This document shows, piece by piece, positions 1 through 6,951 of a DNA stretch of 11,845 nt; the stretch's first letter is position 1, and each line of letters begins with the position of its first letter. Below the pieces are notes generated by a model that was not told where the DNA came from, ran no database searches, and worked only from the letters and a program-made list of their open reading frames with translations. The DNA lies in assembly GCA_030824175.1 (NCBI GenBank), contig JAVBYH010000303.1, positions 1 to 11,845 of the forward strand, given 5' to 3'. Source of the stretch: Bacteroidota bacterium. GTDB taxonomy: Bacteria > Bacteroidota > Ignavibacteria > UBA10030 > UBA8401. The position numbers and the translations under genes were made by a program.

Positions 1-1
1 C

Positions 2-691
2 AAGACGATGCATGACCTGAAGAATCCGTTCGCCGCGATCTCCGGATTTGCGACAATTCTTCATCAGGACGAGAAGATCCAGGCGATGCCGGACCAGCGC
101 GAAGTGGTCAAGTACATCATCGATGCGGGCGACTCCGCCCTGAGCCTCATCAACGACATTTTCGATTCGAACGCCATCGAGAGCGGGAGGCTGCGTCTCG
201 ACAAATCGTACTTCCACATCGGCCCGATGCTCGAGGGCGCGGTGCGGGCGCACCTGCTCGTTGCGAAGGCGAAGAACATCACGATCGGCATCGAGGCGGA
301 CGCGCCCGGTCTGCCGGACACGGTGTTCGGAGATCTGCACAGGATCCGGCAGGCGCTCGACAATTTCATCAGCAATGCCATCAAATTTTCGAAACACAAT
401 ACGCACATCACGATACGCATGACACGGGCGACAACAACCCTGAAGGTTGAAGTGAGCGACCAGGGGCAGGGGATCCCCGCGGACGAGATGTCCAATCTGT
501 TCGGCGAGTACTCCCGCACATCCATCCGTCCGACGGGCGGAGAGTCGAGCACGGGACTCGGCCTGGGGATCGTGCGCAAGATCGTGAAGGAGCACGGGGG
601 CGACGTCGGTGCATCGAGCGAGTTCGGCAAAGGAAGCAGCTTTTTTTTCACGCTGCCGCTCGGCGCCGATGACGACGGAAAACCCGTGTGA
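2..691 (+). CDS. Sensor histidine kinase, C-terminal part (5' partial)
   Basis: This is the catalytic end of a two-component sensor kinase. It autophosphorylates a histidine with ATP and passes the phosphate to a response regulator. The reading frame is open to the left edge, so the ATG at position 8 is internal and the sensor domain lies outside the window. The H-box reads MHDLKNPF, with the phospho-acceptor His at about 11-13. It is followed by a HisKA dimerisation helix pair and a HATPase_c domain: N-box DNFISNAIKF (nt 359-388), G1 box DQGQGIP, and G2 box STGLGLGIVRKI near nt 545-580. The protein ends just after the last strand (FFFTLPL) with no attached receiver domain. The 66-nt gap to the next gene contains no clear terminator. 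No response regulator is visible, so its pathway is unknown. The kinase call is secure; any link to the downstream genes is not. Confidence 0.93.
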   Translation, partial: KTMHDLKNPFAAISGFATILHQDEKIQAMPDQREVVKYIIDAGDSALSLINDIFDSNAIESGRLRLDKSYFHIGPMLEGAVRAHLLVAKAKNITIGIEADAPGLPDTVFGDLHRIRQALDNFISNAIKFSKHNTHITIRMTRATTTLKVEVSDQGQGIPADEMSNLFGEYSRTSIRPTGGESSTGLGLGIVRKIVKEHGGDVGASSEFGKGSSFFFTLPLGADDDGKPV

Positions 692-757
692 TCCGCGTCG
701 GGCATCCGATGACCGAATTCCCGTTCCTCTTCTTCCCTTAATAAATAGCGAGATCAC

Positions 758-3052
758 ATGAAACTGCTTGCAGCGCTTCTCCTCCTCGTGTCCGTCATGG
801 CGGCAGCCCAGGGCCGCTCAACAGGCGCCGATCCGGTGCAGTGGGCGAATCCGCTCATCGGTTCCGATTCGGAATATAAATTGTCGACGGGGAACACGTA
901 TCCCGCAATCGCCCTGCCGTGGGGAATGAATTTCTGGACACCGTACACGGGGAAGATGGGAGACGGCTGGCAGTATTCCTACGACGCGTACAAGATCCGC
1001 GGATTCAAGCAAACGCATCAGCCGTCGCCGTGGATCAACGATTATGGCGCCTTCGCCCTGATGCCCGTGACGGGTACGCTTACTGTCGACCAGGACGCGC
1101 GCGCCTCGTGGTTCAGCCACAAGCGGGAGATCTCGAAGCCGTACTACTACAAGGTGTATCTCGCCGATCACGACACGTGGGTCGAAATCGCACCGACCGA
1201 GCGTGCGGCATCATTCCGCATCACCTATCCGGCCGGACGCGCTTCCTATCTGGTGCTCGACGCGTTCTTCAAGGGATCGGCGGTGACGATCCTTCCGCGA
1301 GAACGCGCGATCGTCGGCTACTGCCGGAACAACCGGGGCGGGGTGCCGGAGAACTTCCACAATTATTTTACGGCGTCGTTCGACACCGAGTTCGACGAGG
1401 CGTCGACGTGGGACAGCGCCGGCGTCCACGCCGGTTCGCTCGCGCGCGAAGGCGTGCATGTCGGCGCCGCGGTGAAATTCAAGGGCCTCGCACGGAAGGT
1501 CGTCACGATCACTGTCGCGTCGTCGTTCATCAGTGCGGAGCAGGCGCAGGTGAACCTCGCGCGCGAGATCGGCGCCGCATCGTTCGACGAGGTGAAGGAA
1601 CAGGCGCGGCGCATCTGGAACACGGAATTCACACGGACGCGGGTCGAGGGCGGCACGGAGGCGCAGCTGACGAATTTCTACACGGCGCTCTACCGGCTCC
1701 TGCTTTTTCCGCGGCGGTTCTTCGAGTACAACGCGAAGAACGAGATCGTCCACTACAGTCCGTACAACGGCAAGGTGTTGCCCGGATACATGTTCACGGA
1801 CAACGGATTCTGGGACACGTTCCGCGCGGTGTTCCCGTACTTCACGCTCATGTATCCCGATATGAGCGCGCAGATGATGGAGGGCCTGGCCAACACGTAC
1901 AGGGAAAGCGGATGGCTGCCGGAATGGGCGAGTCCCGGGCACCGCGACTGCATGGTCGGTTCGAACTCGGCGTCGATCATCGCCGACGCGTATCTGAAGG
2001 GCATCCGCGGCTTCGACATCGCGACGCTGTATGAGGCGATCGTGAAGAATTCGAAGAACGAGGGGCCGATGAGCTCCGTGGGGAGGCTCGGTGTGAACTA
2101 TTATAACGCGCTCGGGTACATTCCGTACGACGTCGGCGTCAACGAGAACGCGGCGCGCACGCTCGAATACAGCTTCGACGATTTCACGGCAATGAAGCTC
2201 GCCATGGCGCTCAAGAGGCCGCAGGCGGAGATCGACACGTTCGCCGTACGCGCCGTGAACTATCAAAATGTCTTCGACGGCTCTGTCAACTTCATGCGCG
2301 GCAGGAACCGGGACGGCAGCTTCCAGTCGCCGTTCCGGCCGGACAAATGGGGCGACGCGTTCACCGAGGGATGTTCGTGGCACTGGACGTGGTGCGTGTT
2401 TCACGATCCGCAGGGACTCATCGACCTCATGGGAGGCGCGAAGCCGTTCACGGCGAAGCTCGATTCGGTCTTCACCGCCGCACCGACATTCGACTTTTCG
2501 TACTACGGCGTGCAGATCCACGAGATCACCGAGATGGCCATTGCGGGGATGGGGCAGTACGCTCACGGGAACCAGCCGATACAGCATGCGATCTATCTGT
2601 ACGACTATGCTGGTGCGCCGTGGAAGGCCCAGCAGCGCGTAAGGGAGACGATGGACCTGATGTACACGCCGACGCCCGACGGACTCTGCGGAGACGAGGA
2701 CAACGGCCAGACCTCGGCATGGTACGTGTTCTCCGCGATGGGCTTTTATCCCGTCTGCCCAGGGTCGAACCAGTATGCCGTTGGCTCTCCGCTCTTCCCG
2801 AAGGTGACGCTGTCGCTCCGCAACGGAAAACAATTCACCGTCGAGGCGAAACACAACACGAAAGACAACGTCTATATAGAGAATGCGGCGCTCAACGGAA
2901 AAGCATACACGAAGAATTTCATCGGGCACGATGATATCATGAAGGGCGGCGCGCTGCGGTTCGACATGAGCGCCACGGCGAACACACGGCGCGGCACAGC
3001 GCCGTCCGACAGGCCGTATTCGTTCTCGAACGAACGGCACAAGGTAAAATAG
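758..3052 (+). CDS. Secreted GH92 family alpha-mannosidase
   Basis: The 764-aa protein has full length for glycoside hydrolase family 92, calcium-dependent inverting exo-alpha-mannosidases that trim mannose from N-glycans or yeast mannan. Residues 1-19 form a Sec signal peptide (MKLLAALLLLVSVMAAAQG) with no lipobox Cys, so a soluble periplasmic or exported enzyme is expected. Family hallmarks visible are the N-terminal TGNTYPAIALPWGMN block, EYSFDDFTAMKLA, the acid region AFTEGCSWHWTW, and the C-terminal block CGDEDNGQTSAWYVFSAMGF. By analogy with the studied Bacteroides enzyme BT3990, E537 is the likely general acid, and D646/D648 the likely base pair. The family's usual EGNxW is EGCSW here, a change near the substrate site. 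There is no T9SS sorting domain at the C-terminus. The start ATG is chosen because it gives a proper signal peptide; the upstream ribosome site (GCGAG) is weak. Linkage specificity cannot be read from sequence alone. Confidence 0.93.
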   Translation: MKLLAALLLLVSVMAAAQGRSTGADPVQWANPLIGSDSEYKLSTGNTYPAIALPWGMNFWTPYTGKMGDGWQYSYDAYKIRGFKQTHQPSPWINDYGAFALMPVTGTLTVDQDARASWFSHKREISKPYYYKVYLADHDTWVEIAPTERAASFRITYPAGRASYLVLDAFFKGSAVTILPRERAIVGYCRNNRGGVPENFHNYFTASFDTEFDEASTWDSAGVHAGSLAREGVHVGAAVKFKGLARKVVTITVASSFISAEQAQVNLAREIGAASFDEVKEQARRIWNTEFTRTRVEGGTEAQLTNFYTALYRLLLFPRRFFEYNAKNEIVHYSPYNGKVLPGYMFTDNGFWDTFRAVFPYFTLMYPDMSAQMMEGLANTYRESGWLPEWASPGHRDCMVGSNSASIIADAYLKGIRGFDIATLYEAIVKNSKNEGPMSSVGRLGVNYYNALGYIPYDVGVNENAARTLEYSFDDFTAMKLAMALKRPQAEIDTFAVRAVNYQNVFDGSVNFMRGRNRDGSFQSPFRPDKWGDAFTEGCSWHWTWCVFHDPQGLIDLMGGAKPFTAKLDSVFTAAPTFDFSYYGVQIHEITEMAIAGMGQYAHGNQPIQHAIYLYDYAGAPWKAQQRVRETMDLMYTPTPDGLCGDEDNGQTSAWYVFSAMGFYPVCPGSNQYAVGSPLFPKVTLSLRNGKQFTVEAKHNTKDNVYIENAALNGKAYTKNFIGHDDIMKGGALRFDMSATANTRRGTAPSDRPYSFSNERHKVK

Positions 3053-3151
3053 GATCGGGCGTGTGTGCCGTCGCGAATCGGCATCCGAGAATACACCGGG
3101 CATGTGCAGCGTCGCACCCCGGCACGCACGGAAGGAAGGCGGGTGAGGGAG

Positions 3152-3403
3152 ATGGGAATCATCAGGACACTGAAGCAGGCGAAGCGCATCGTCGTGATCG
3201 TCGTCGGCTACACTATTCTCATCATCGGCATCGCGCTCATGGTGCTGCCCGGTCCGGCGTTCATCGTGATACCGGTCGGCCTCGGCATTCTCGCCACCGA
3301 ACTCGTGTGGGCGCGGAAGCTCGTCGACAAATTCAAAGGCCGGTTCGACGCGATGCGCGACGCCGCGCGCGCGAAGAAAGCGCGGCGGCAGGAGAGGAAA
3401 TAA
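3152..3403 (+). CDS. Small PGPGW-type transmembrane protein
   Basis: The 83-aa membrane protein resembles the putative transmembrane PGPGW family, whose function is unknown. Two hydrophobic segments (about residues 12-30 and 37-51) flank the signature VLPGPAFIVIPVG (residues 31-43), followed by GILATELVWARKLV and a basic tail (RAKKARRQERK). The family's terminal Trp is Phe here (PGPAF). The start is uncertain. ATG 3152 gives a family-like N-terminus (MGIIRTLKQAKR), but GTG 3143, preceded by GAAGGAAGG, is also plausible, and the frame stays open back to GTG 3065. It lies about 100 nt after the GH92 gene, or 12 nt if the longest start is used, so it is probably cotranscribed with it. Nothing ties it functionally to the mannosidase. 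Confidence 0.8.
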   Translation: MGIIRTLKQAKRIVVIVVGYTILIIGIALMVLPGPAFIVIPVGLGILATELVWARKLVDKFKGRFDAMRDAARAKKARRQERK

Positions 3404-3447
3404 CAGTGTAAATAGCCCATTATTAGAAAAGTCTAACAAATATCCGC

Positions 3448-3476
3448 TTGGAGTTGTGACGAGTGTTTGATATACT
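3448..3476 (+). promoter_or_regulatory. Sigma70-like promoter of cassette A
   Basis: TTGGAG (3448-3453) and TATACT (3471-3476) are separated by exactly 17 nt in an AT-rich patch of a GC-rich region. The site lies 186 nt before the binding-protein ATG. The promoter of the paralogous cassette at 9647-9675 has the same -10 hexamer and the same spacing, which strengthens the call. Some FCB bacteria use a different promoter consensus, so transcription from here is inferred. Confidence 0.55.
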
Positions 3477-3502
3477 ATGCATGCAATGGTTGAGATGCAT
3501 GC
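3477..3502 (+). repeat. Pair of ATGCATGC palindromes after the promoter
   Basis: Two identical 8-bp sequences, ATGCATGC, occupy 3477-3484 and 3495-3502, and the core GCATGC is self-complementary. They are 18 bp apart start to start and lie immediately downstream of the -10 hexamer, where an operator would block initiation. This could be a regulator binding site. No regulator gene is present in the window, so the role is inferred. Confidence 0.35.
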
Positions 3503-3661
3503 TGCGGAACTCAGTCTTCCCATCTTCGCTATCCCCGTTGTCGAACAAATCTTCGCTGGAATTAATTATTAGGACCCCCTGTTTCATTTGCATGTCCTAT
3601 GTATACAAGGAAACGCCAGACAATCGCAGTACCACACAGCCCTTCTTCATGGAGTGACTCA
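3477..3661 (+). promoter_or_regulatory. Long 5' leader of cassette A
   Basis: About 185 nt separate the -10 box from the binding-protein start. I see no convincing gene here: the reading frames are low-complexity or lack a ribosome site. It contains the ATGCATGC pair, a GTATAC site at 3601-3606, and just before the gene a two-codon start-stop frame (ATG 3649, GAG, TGA 3655-3657) ending 4 nt before the true ATG. The leader of the paralogous cassette has almost the same length and a similar CTTC-TTCATG stretch before the start, so a conserved function is possible. Confidence 0.35.
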
Positions 3662-4960
3662 ATGAACGACCGTACAGAACGCACATTCAACGATCGGCGC
3701 CGCACATTCCTGCGCTCCCTCGGCCTCGCGGCCGGAGCAGTGGTGGTGAATCCCGCGGCGACGCTCTTCGGCGGATCGCCCGTGGGCCGACCCGGCACAC
3801 ATCCGTCGATCACGCGCATGCCGAGAATCGGCGTCCTGGTTCCCGATACATCAGCCGGTCAGTATGGCGGCGAACACCTCATGTCGGGTTTCGCGTGCAG
3901 ACTGGATGAGACGTTCGGGAAGAACGGCGGTACGCCGGCACTTGTTGTCGAAGCCTGCGAAAAAAGTCCCTATGCTGCGATGAAGCAGGCTGCGGCGATG
4001 ATCGAGTCGGGCCCGATCGACATCCTCGTCGCACCGTTGAATGCCGATATGGCGGCGCAGCTTCATTCCGTTCTCGAGGCGCATCGGGCGATCTTCATCA
4101 ATGTCGATATCGGCGCCAACATTCCCCGGGAGACGGAGAAGAGCCCGTACATCTTCAATCATACCCTTTCGCACTGGCAGGCGAGCCGGGAGCTCGGGCG
4201 CCATGCGGTGGAACGGCACGGAAAAAAAGTGATGATCGCATCCTCCCTTATGGAGAGCGGCTACGACGCGCTCTACGCATTCCGCACCGGTGTGGAAGAC
4301 GCCGGCGGAACGCTTGCTGCGACACACGTCACGCATGGTCTCCCGTCCGCCGAAGCGGTGAAGGCGGTGATCGCTGAGATCCGGCAGGCGGCGCCCGATG
4401 TCGTCTGCGCGATGTATAGCGGATCGGAAGCCAACATCTTTGTGAAGGCATATGCGCAGTCCGGTGTGCTCAAACGCATCCCCCTCGTCGCATCGTCATT
4501 CGCCGTCGATGCGCATGTTCCCGGATCGTTCGGGACATCGACAGACGGGGTGGTCAGCTGCCGCGCGTGGTCGCGCGAACTCGCGACGGATGCGAACAAA
4601 AAATTTGTGGAACGCTACGAACGGTTCGCGCATCATCGTGCAGACGCGTTCAGCGTGCTGGGCTACGACACCGCCGCACTGATCGTCGAGGCTGTGCGCT
4701 CGGCGGGAGCATCGCGGACGGATGGCTCCGAGCTGCGCGCTGTGATGGCCGGCTTACGGATCGAGAGTCCGCGCGGCACGATCACGATGGATGCGGCAAC
4801 GAGCACTATTGAAGCCCCCGTGTACCTCTGTGAGGCGGGGCGGAACGGCGTCCAGGCTGTGATTGGCACGATCGCACCGGCGCAGGCGATGCCTGCGGCG
4901 CTTGCCGCACTGCAGGCCGAAGGGCGCAGCGGATTTTCTCACGCGTATTTAACCGCATAA
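3662..4960 (+). CDS. Twin-arginine type-1 periplasmic binding protein (Peripla_BP_6-like), copy A
   Basis: The 432-aa protein resembles substrate-binding proteins of branched-chain amino-acid (Liv-type) ABC importers. The start is ATG 3662: GGAG lies 7 nt upstream, and the N-terminus then aligns with the paralog at 9866; a longer frame from ATG 3599 is less likely. Residues 1-35 look like a Tat signal, with R13 R14 T F L R followed by a hydrophobic LGLAAGAVVV stretch. There is no lipobox Cys, so the protein should be soluble in the periplasm. The mature two-lobed fold begins near residue 54 (PRIGVLVPDTSAG). Blocks shared with copy B include LHSVLEA, LSHWQA, VMIASS, ESGYDAL, CRAWSRELAT, HHRADAFSVLGYDTA and a C-terminal YLTA. 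No permease or ATPase gene is near, so classical import is not supported. The next gene starts 9 nt downstream. The ligand is unknown. Confidence 0.87.
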   Translation: MNDRTERTFNDRRRTFLRSLGLAAGAVVVNPAATLFGGSPVGRPGTHPSITRMPRIGVLVPDTSAGQYGGEHLMSGFACRLDETFGKNGGTPALVVEACEKSPYAAMKQAAAMIESGPIDILVAPLNADMAAQLHSVLEAHRAIFINVDIGANIPRETEKSPYIFNHTLSHWQASRELGRHAVERHGKKVMIASSLMESGYDALYAFRTGVEDAGGTLAATHVTHGLPSAEAVKAVIAEIRQAAPDVVCAMYSGSEANIFVKAYAQSGVLKRIPLVASSFAVDAHVPGSFGTSTDGVVSCRAWSRELATDANKKFVERYERFAHHRADAFSVLGYDTAALIVEAVRSAGASRTDGSELRAVMAGLRIESPRGTITMDAATSTIEAPVYLCEAGRNGVQAVIGTIAPAQAMPAALAALQAEGRSGFSHAYLTA

Positions 4961-4969
4961 CGGGGATTG

Positions 4970-5437
4970 ATGGCACATTCATTGCGTCCCGTGCGGGATG
5001 GCGATCAGGAATTCCTCCTCTCGCTCTACGCGAGCGCGCGTGAGGATGAACTGTCGCGCACAGGTTGGACCGACGAACAAAAGGACGCATTCGTGCGCAT
5101 GCAGTTCGATGCGCAGACGACGTACTACAGGCAGGTGTATCCGCAAATGGAATACACGGTCATCGATCACGACGGCGCCGATGCCGGACGGCTCATCCTC
5201 GCCGAGCTCGGCGACGAAATCCGGATCGTGGATATCGCGCTCATGCCGGCGCATCGGGGTGCGGGGATCGGAACGGCGCTCATCACCGACGTGTTCACGT
5301 GCGCCCGGGCTGCGAACAAGGCTGTGCGTATCCATGTCGAAGTGTTCAATCCCGCGAAGAAACTCTACGAGCGTCTCGGATTCAAAGAAATAGAAGACAA
5401 GGGCGTCTATCTGCAGATGGAGTGGCGCCCGGCGTGA
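4970..5437 (+). CDS. GNAT family N-acetyltransferase
   Basis: The 155-aa cytoplasmic enzyme would transfer an acetyl group from acetyl-CoA to an unknown amine. The acetyl-CoA pyrophosphate loop is clear: HRGAGIG at residues 95-101, preceded by the IRIVDIALMP strand. The C-terminal motif NPAKKLYERLGF (127-138) is followed by EDKGVYLQMEW. The N-terminal half (LRPVRDGDQEFLLSLYAS, then GWTDEQKDAF and MQFDAQTTYYR) resembles, from memory, a GNAT subtype found beside tail-collar genes in other bacteria. ATG 4970 is preferred over TTG 4967, with a GGGG stretch 4 nt before it. It begins 9 nt after the binding-protein stop, so the two are almost certainly cotranscribed. Cassette B lacks a counterpart at the same position. 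The substrate could be a collar protein or a small molecule; nothing in the sequence decides this. Confidence 0.9.
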   Translation: MAHSLRPVRDGDQEFLLSLYASAREDELSRTGWTDEQKDAFVRMQFDAQTTYYRQVYPQMEYTVIDHDGADAGRLILAELGDEIRIVDIALMPAHRGAGIGTALITDVFTCARAANKAVRIHVEVFNPAKKLYERLGFKEIEDKGVYLQMEWRPA

Positions 5438-5521
5438 GCGGCGGCCGATCCGGCCGGCGGGATCGAAAGGATATCGCGGGTCGCACGACAATCAGAACAC
5501 TCATTATCATTTTGCGGGATT

Positions 5522-5827
5522 ATGGCAGATCAATTGAAACAGGAACAGTTCGTGCCGCTCGTCAATACCGGCTTCCGGGTCTACGACGGCGCGGGAAACA
5601 CATATAGTGTCACGCTCGTCACGGTGACGGATGTGAAACGGTCTCCCGTGCACGAAGAATACATCCTGCACTTCCACGGAGCGCCGGAGTTTTTCCTGCC
5701 GCAGGGAATCTACGGCTTCGAGCACGACGCGATCACGCTGTTCGATCTGTTCATCGTCCCCATCGCAAAGGATGACGGCGGGTATACATACGAGGCGGTG
5801 TTCAGCCGCCTGACAACGGCACCGTAA
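5522..5827 (+). CDS. DUF6916-like small protein
   Basis: The 101-aa protein has no signal peptide or membrane segment and looks like an all-beta domain. It matches my recollection of the DUF6916 family, small proteins often encoded next to tail-collar genes. The visible pattern is EQFVPLVNTGFRV at the start, a FHGAPEFFLPQGIYGFEH centre (LPQG near residues 59-62), then LFDLFIVPI, and YEAVFSR near residue 90. Function is unknown. It sits 84 nt after the acetyltransferase and 30 nt before the first collar gene. Its ribosome site (GCGGG before ATG 5522) is weak. Context suggests a structural or chaperone-like partner of the collar proteins, but this is inference. The family name is less certain than the fact of a real, conserved-looking gene. 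Confidence 0.8.
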   Translation: MADQLKQEQFVPLVNTGFRVYDGAGNTYSVTLVTVTDVKRSPVHEEYILHFHGAPEFFLPQGIYGFEHDAITLFDLFIVPIAKDDGGYTYEAVFSRLTTAP

Positions 5828-5849
5828 AATTATTTTTCATCAGCAGGAG
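5825..5849 (+). promoter_or_regulatory. AT-rich element plus strong ribosome site before the first collar gene
   Basis: TAAAATTATTTTT (5825-5837) lies directly upstream of AGGAG (5845-5849), which is 8 nt from the ATG at 5858. A near-identical arrangement (TAAAATTTTTTT then AGGAGG) precedes the collar gene of cassette B. In this GC-rich region such an A/T run next to the ribosome site may enhance translation. It is not preceded by an adjacent GC hairpin, so it is not read as a terminator. Confidence 0.45.
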
Positions 5850-5857
5850 AAACGTAT

Positions 5858-6376
5858 ATGTCACAACCTTACATAGGCGAGATCAGGATGTTTGGAGGCA
5901 GCTTCGCACCGGCGGGATGGGCCTTCTGCAACGGGGCGATCGTGTCGATTGCAGAGAACGAGACGCTGTTCAATCTCATCGGAACGACATACGGCGGCGA
6001 CGGGCAGGAGACATTCGCGCTGCCCAATCTTCAGGGCCGCTTCCCGGTTCATCAGGGAACCGGAGCCGGATTGTCCACATATCAAATCGGCGAGACAAGG
6101 GGCACCGAAACCGTGACGCTCACGACGAACCAGCTGCCGGCGCATACGCATGTGCCCATCGCGAACGGGACGACAGGCGAGACGCCGCTTCCCGACGGGA
6201 AGACGTGGGGCACATGGACGGATGGTTTGCAGTACACGGACGTGTTTCCGAACGAACCGATGCATGCGCAAACGGTGTTTCCAGTGGGGGGCAGCCAGCC
6301 TCATGAGAACGTGCCGCCGTATCAGTGTGTGAGCTTCATCATCAGTCTGTACGGTATTTTTCCATCGCAGTCGTAG
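5858..6376 (+). CDS. Phage-tail-collar domain protein (MdpB-like), collar 1
   Basis: The 172-aa protein belongs to the tail-collar/'microcystin-dependent protein' group. The collar domain covers roughly residues 7-63: GEIRMFGGSFAPAGWAFCNG, then LIGTTYGGDG and FALPNLQGRFP. The C-terminal part carries LPAHTH, with H96 and H98 forming an HxH pair, and ends in LYGIFPSQS. In T4 short tail fibre gp12 an HxH pair from each subunit binds a metal inside a trimer, so a trimeric, metal-containing tip is plausible here. There is no signal peptide. AGGAG 8 nt upstream fixes the start. It is the first of three collar genes in tandem, and its WTDGLQYTD region matches collar 4 of cassette B rather than its immediate neighbours. 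The role outside phages is not established; there are no phage genes around it. Confidence 0.9.
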   Translation: MSQPYIGEIRMFGGSFAPAGWAFCNGAIVSIAENETLFNLIGTTYGGDGQETFALPNLQGRFPVHQGTGAGLSTYQIGETRGTETVTLTTNQLPAHTHVPIANGTTGETPLPDGKTWGTWTDGLQYTDVFPNEPMHAQTVFPVGGSQPHENVPPYQCVSFIISLYGIFPSQS

Positions 6377-6436
6377 CGCTGTGCCGTACACGGCGGGGAT
6401 CATGACAGGATAATATTTTCAGAGAGGGAAATCACG

Positions 6437-6934
6437 ATGTCGACACAGTACATGGGTGAAATTAAGTTGATGAGTTTTAACTTTGCGCCCAAAAATTGGG
6501 CACAGTGCAACGGCCAGCTGTTTCCGATCAATCAGAACCAGGCGTTGTTTGCCCTTCTTGGTACGACATACGGCGGGGACGGCCGGGTGAATTTCGCGCT
6601 TCCAGACCTCAGGGGACGGATCCCGATGCATATCGGCGGCGGCCACACGCTGGGCGAAAAGAGCGGCGTCGAAGGCCACACGCTCACCATGTCCGAACTG
6701 CCGACACACACGCACGCGGTGCGGGCGAACACAACGCCGGCAACGATGCCCATCCCGGCGGGGAACGTCTGGGCGCGGGGCACGAAGACGGAATATGCGG
6801 CGGTGGGAAATGCCGCGATGCATCCGGCCTCCATCTCCAACACCGGCGGCAGTCAGCCGCATTCAAACATTCCACCCATTCTGGGACTTAATTTTTGCAT
6901 TGCACTGCAGGGAATTTTTCCATCACGAGATTAA
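6437..6934 (+). CDS. Phage-tail-collar domain protein (MdpB-like), collar 2
   Basis: The 165-aa protein is the shortest of the collar set. The collar domain reads GEIKLMSFNFAPKNWAQCNG, LLGTTYGGDG and FALPDLRGRIP. The HxH pair is H91/H93 (LPTHTH). The C-terminal half has GGSQPHSN and ends in LQGIFPSRD. Compared with collars 1 and 3 it lacks the GTETVT stretch before the HxH motif, having VEGHTLTM instead, and the variable loop between about residues 95 and 130 is shorter. No signal peptide is visible. GAGGG lies about 9 nt before the ATG. It is 60 nt after collar 1 and 17 nt before collar 3, consistent with one transcript. A trimeric recognition or adhesion role is inferred from the phage fold only. 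Confidence 0.9.
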   Translation: MSTQYMGEIKLMSFNFAPKNWAQCNGQLFPINQNQALFALLGTTYGGDGRVNFALPDLRGRIPMHIGGGHTLGEKSGVEGHTLTMSELPTHTHAVRANTTPATMPIPAGNVWARGTKTEYAAVGNAAMHPASISNTGGSQPHSNIPPILGLNFCIALQGIFPSRD

Positions 6935-6951
6935 CACAGGGAACCTACAAC

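Noticed and set aside
635..660. GCAGC-T8-GCTGC hairpin near the end of the histidine kinase
   Set aside because: It lies inside the coding sequence (SFFFTLPL) and the T run is in the loop, not after the stem, so it is not a terminator.
919..2034. 371-aa + strand frame inside the GH92 gene
   Set aside because: Arg/Gly-rich out-of-frame translation of GH92; no ribosome site and no domain.
1211..3523. 770-aa open frame on the - strand opposite the GH92 gene
   Set aside because: It is antisense to an unmistakable GH92 gene, is Arg/His-rich low-complexity sequence as expected for a GC-rich shadow frame, and has no recognisable domain.
3463..3657. 64-aa frame before the first binding-protein gene
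   Set aside because: It covers the promoter-leader region, has no ribosome site or family resemblance, and its composition looks non-coding.
5442..5456. CGGCCG repeat with a short loop after the acetyltransferase gene
   Set aside because: The stem is only five pairs and no T run follows; not supported as a terminator.
5793..5837. AGGCGG/CCGCCT hairpin (5793-5811) followed by the A/T run before collar 1
   Set aside because: The stem is in the DUF6916-like coding region and about 20 nt separate it from the T run, too far for an intrinsic terminator.
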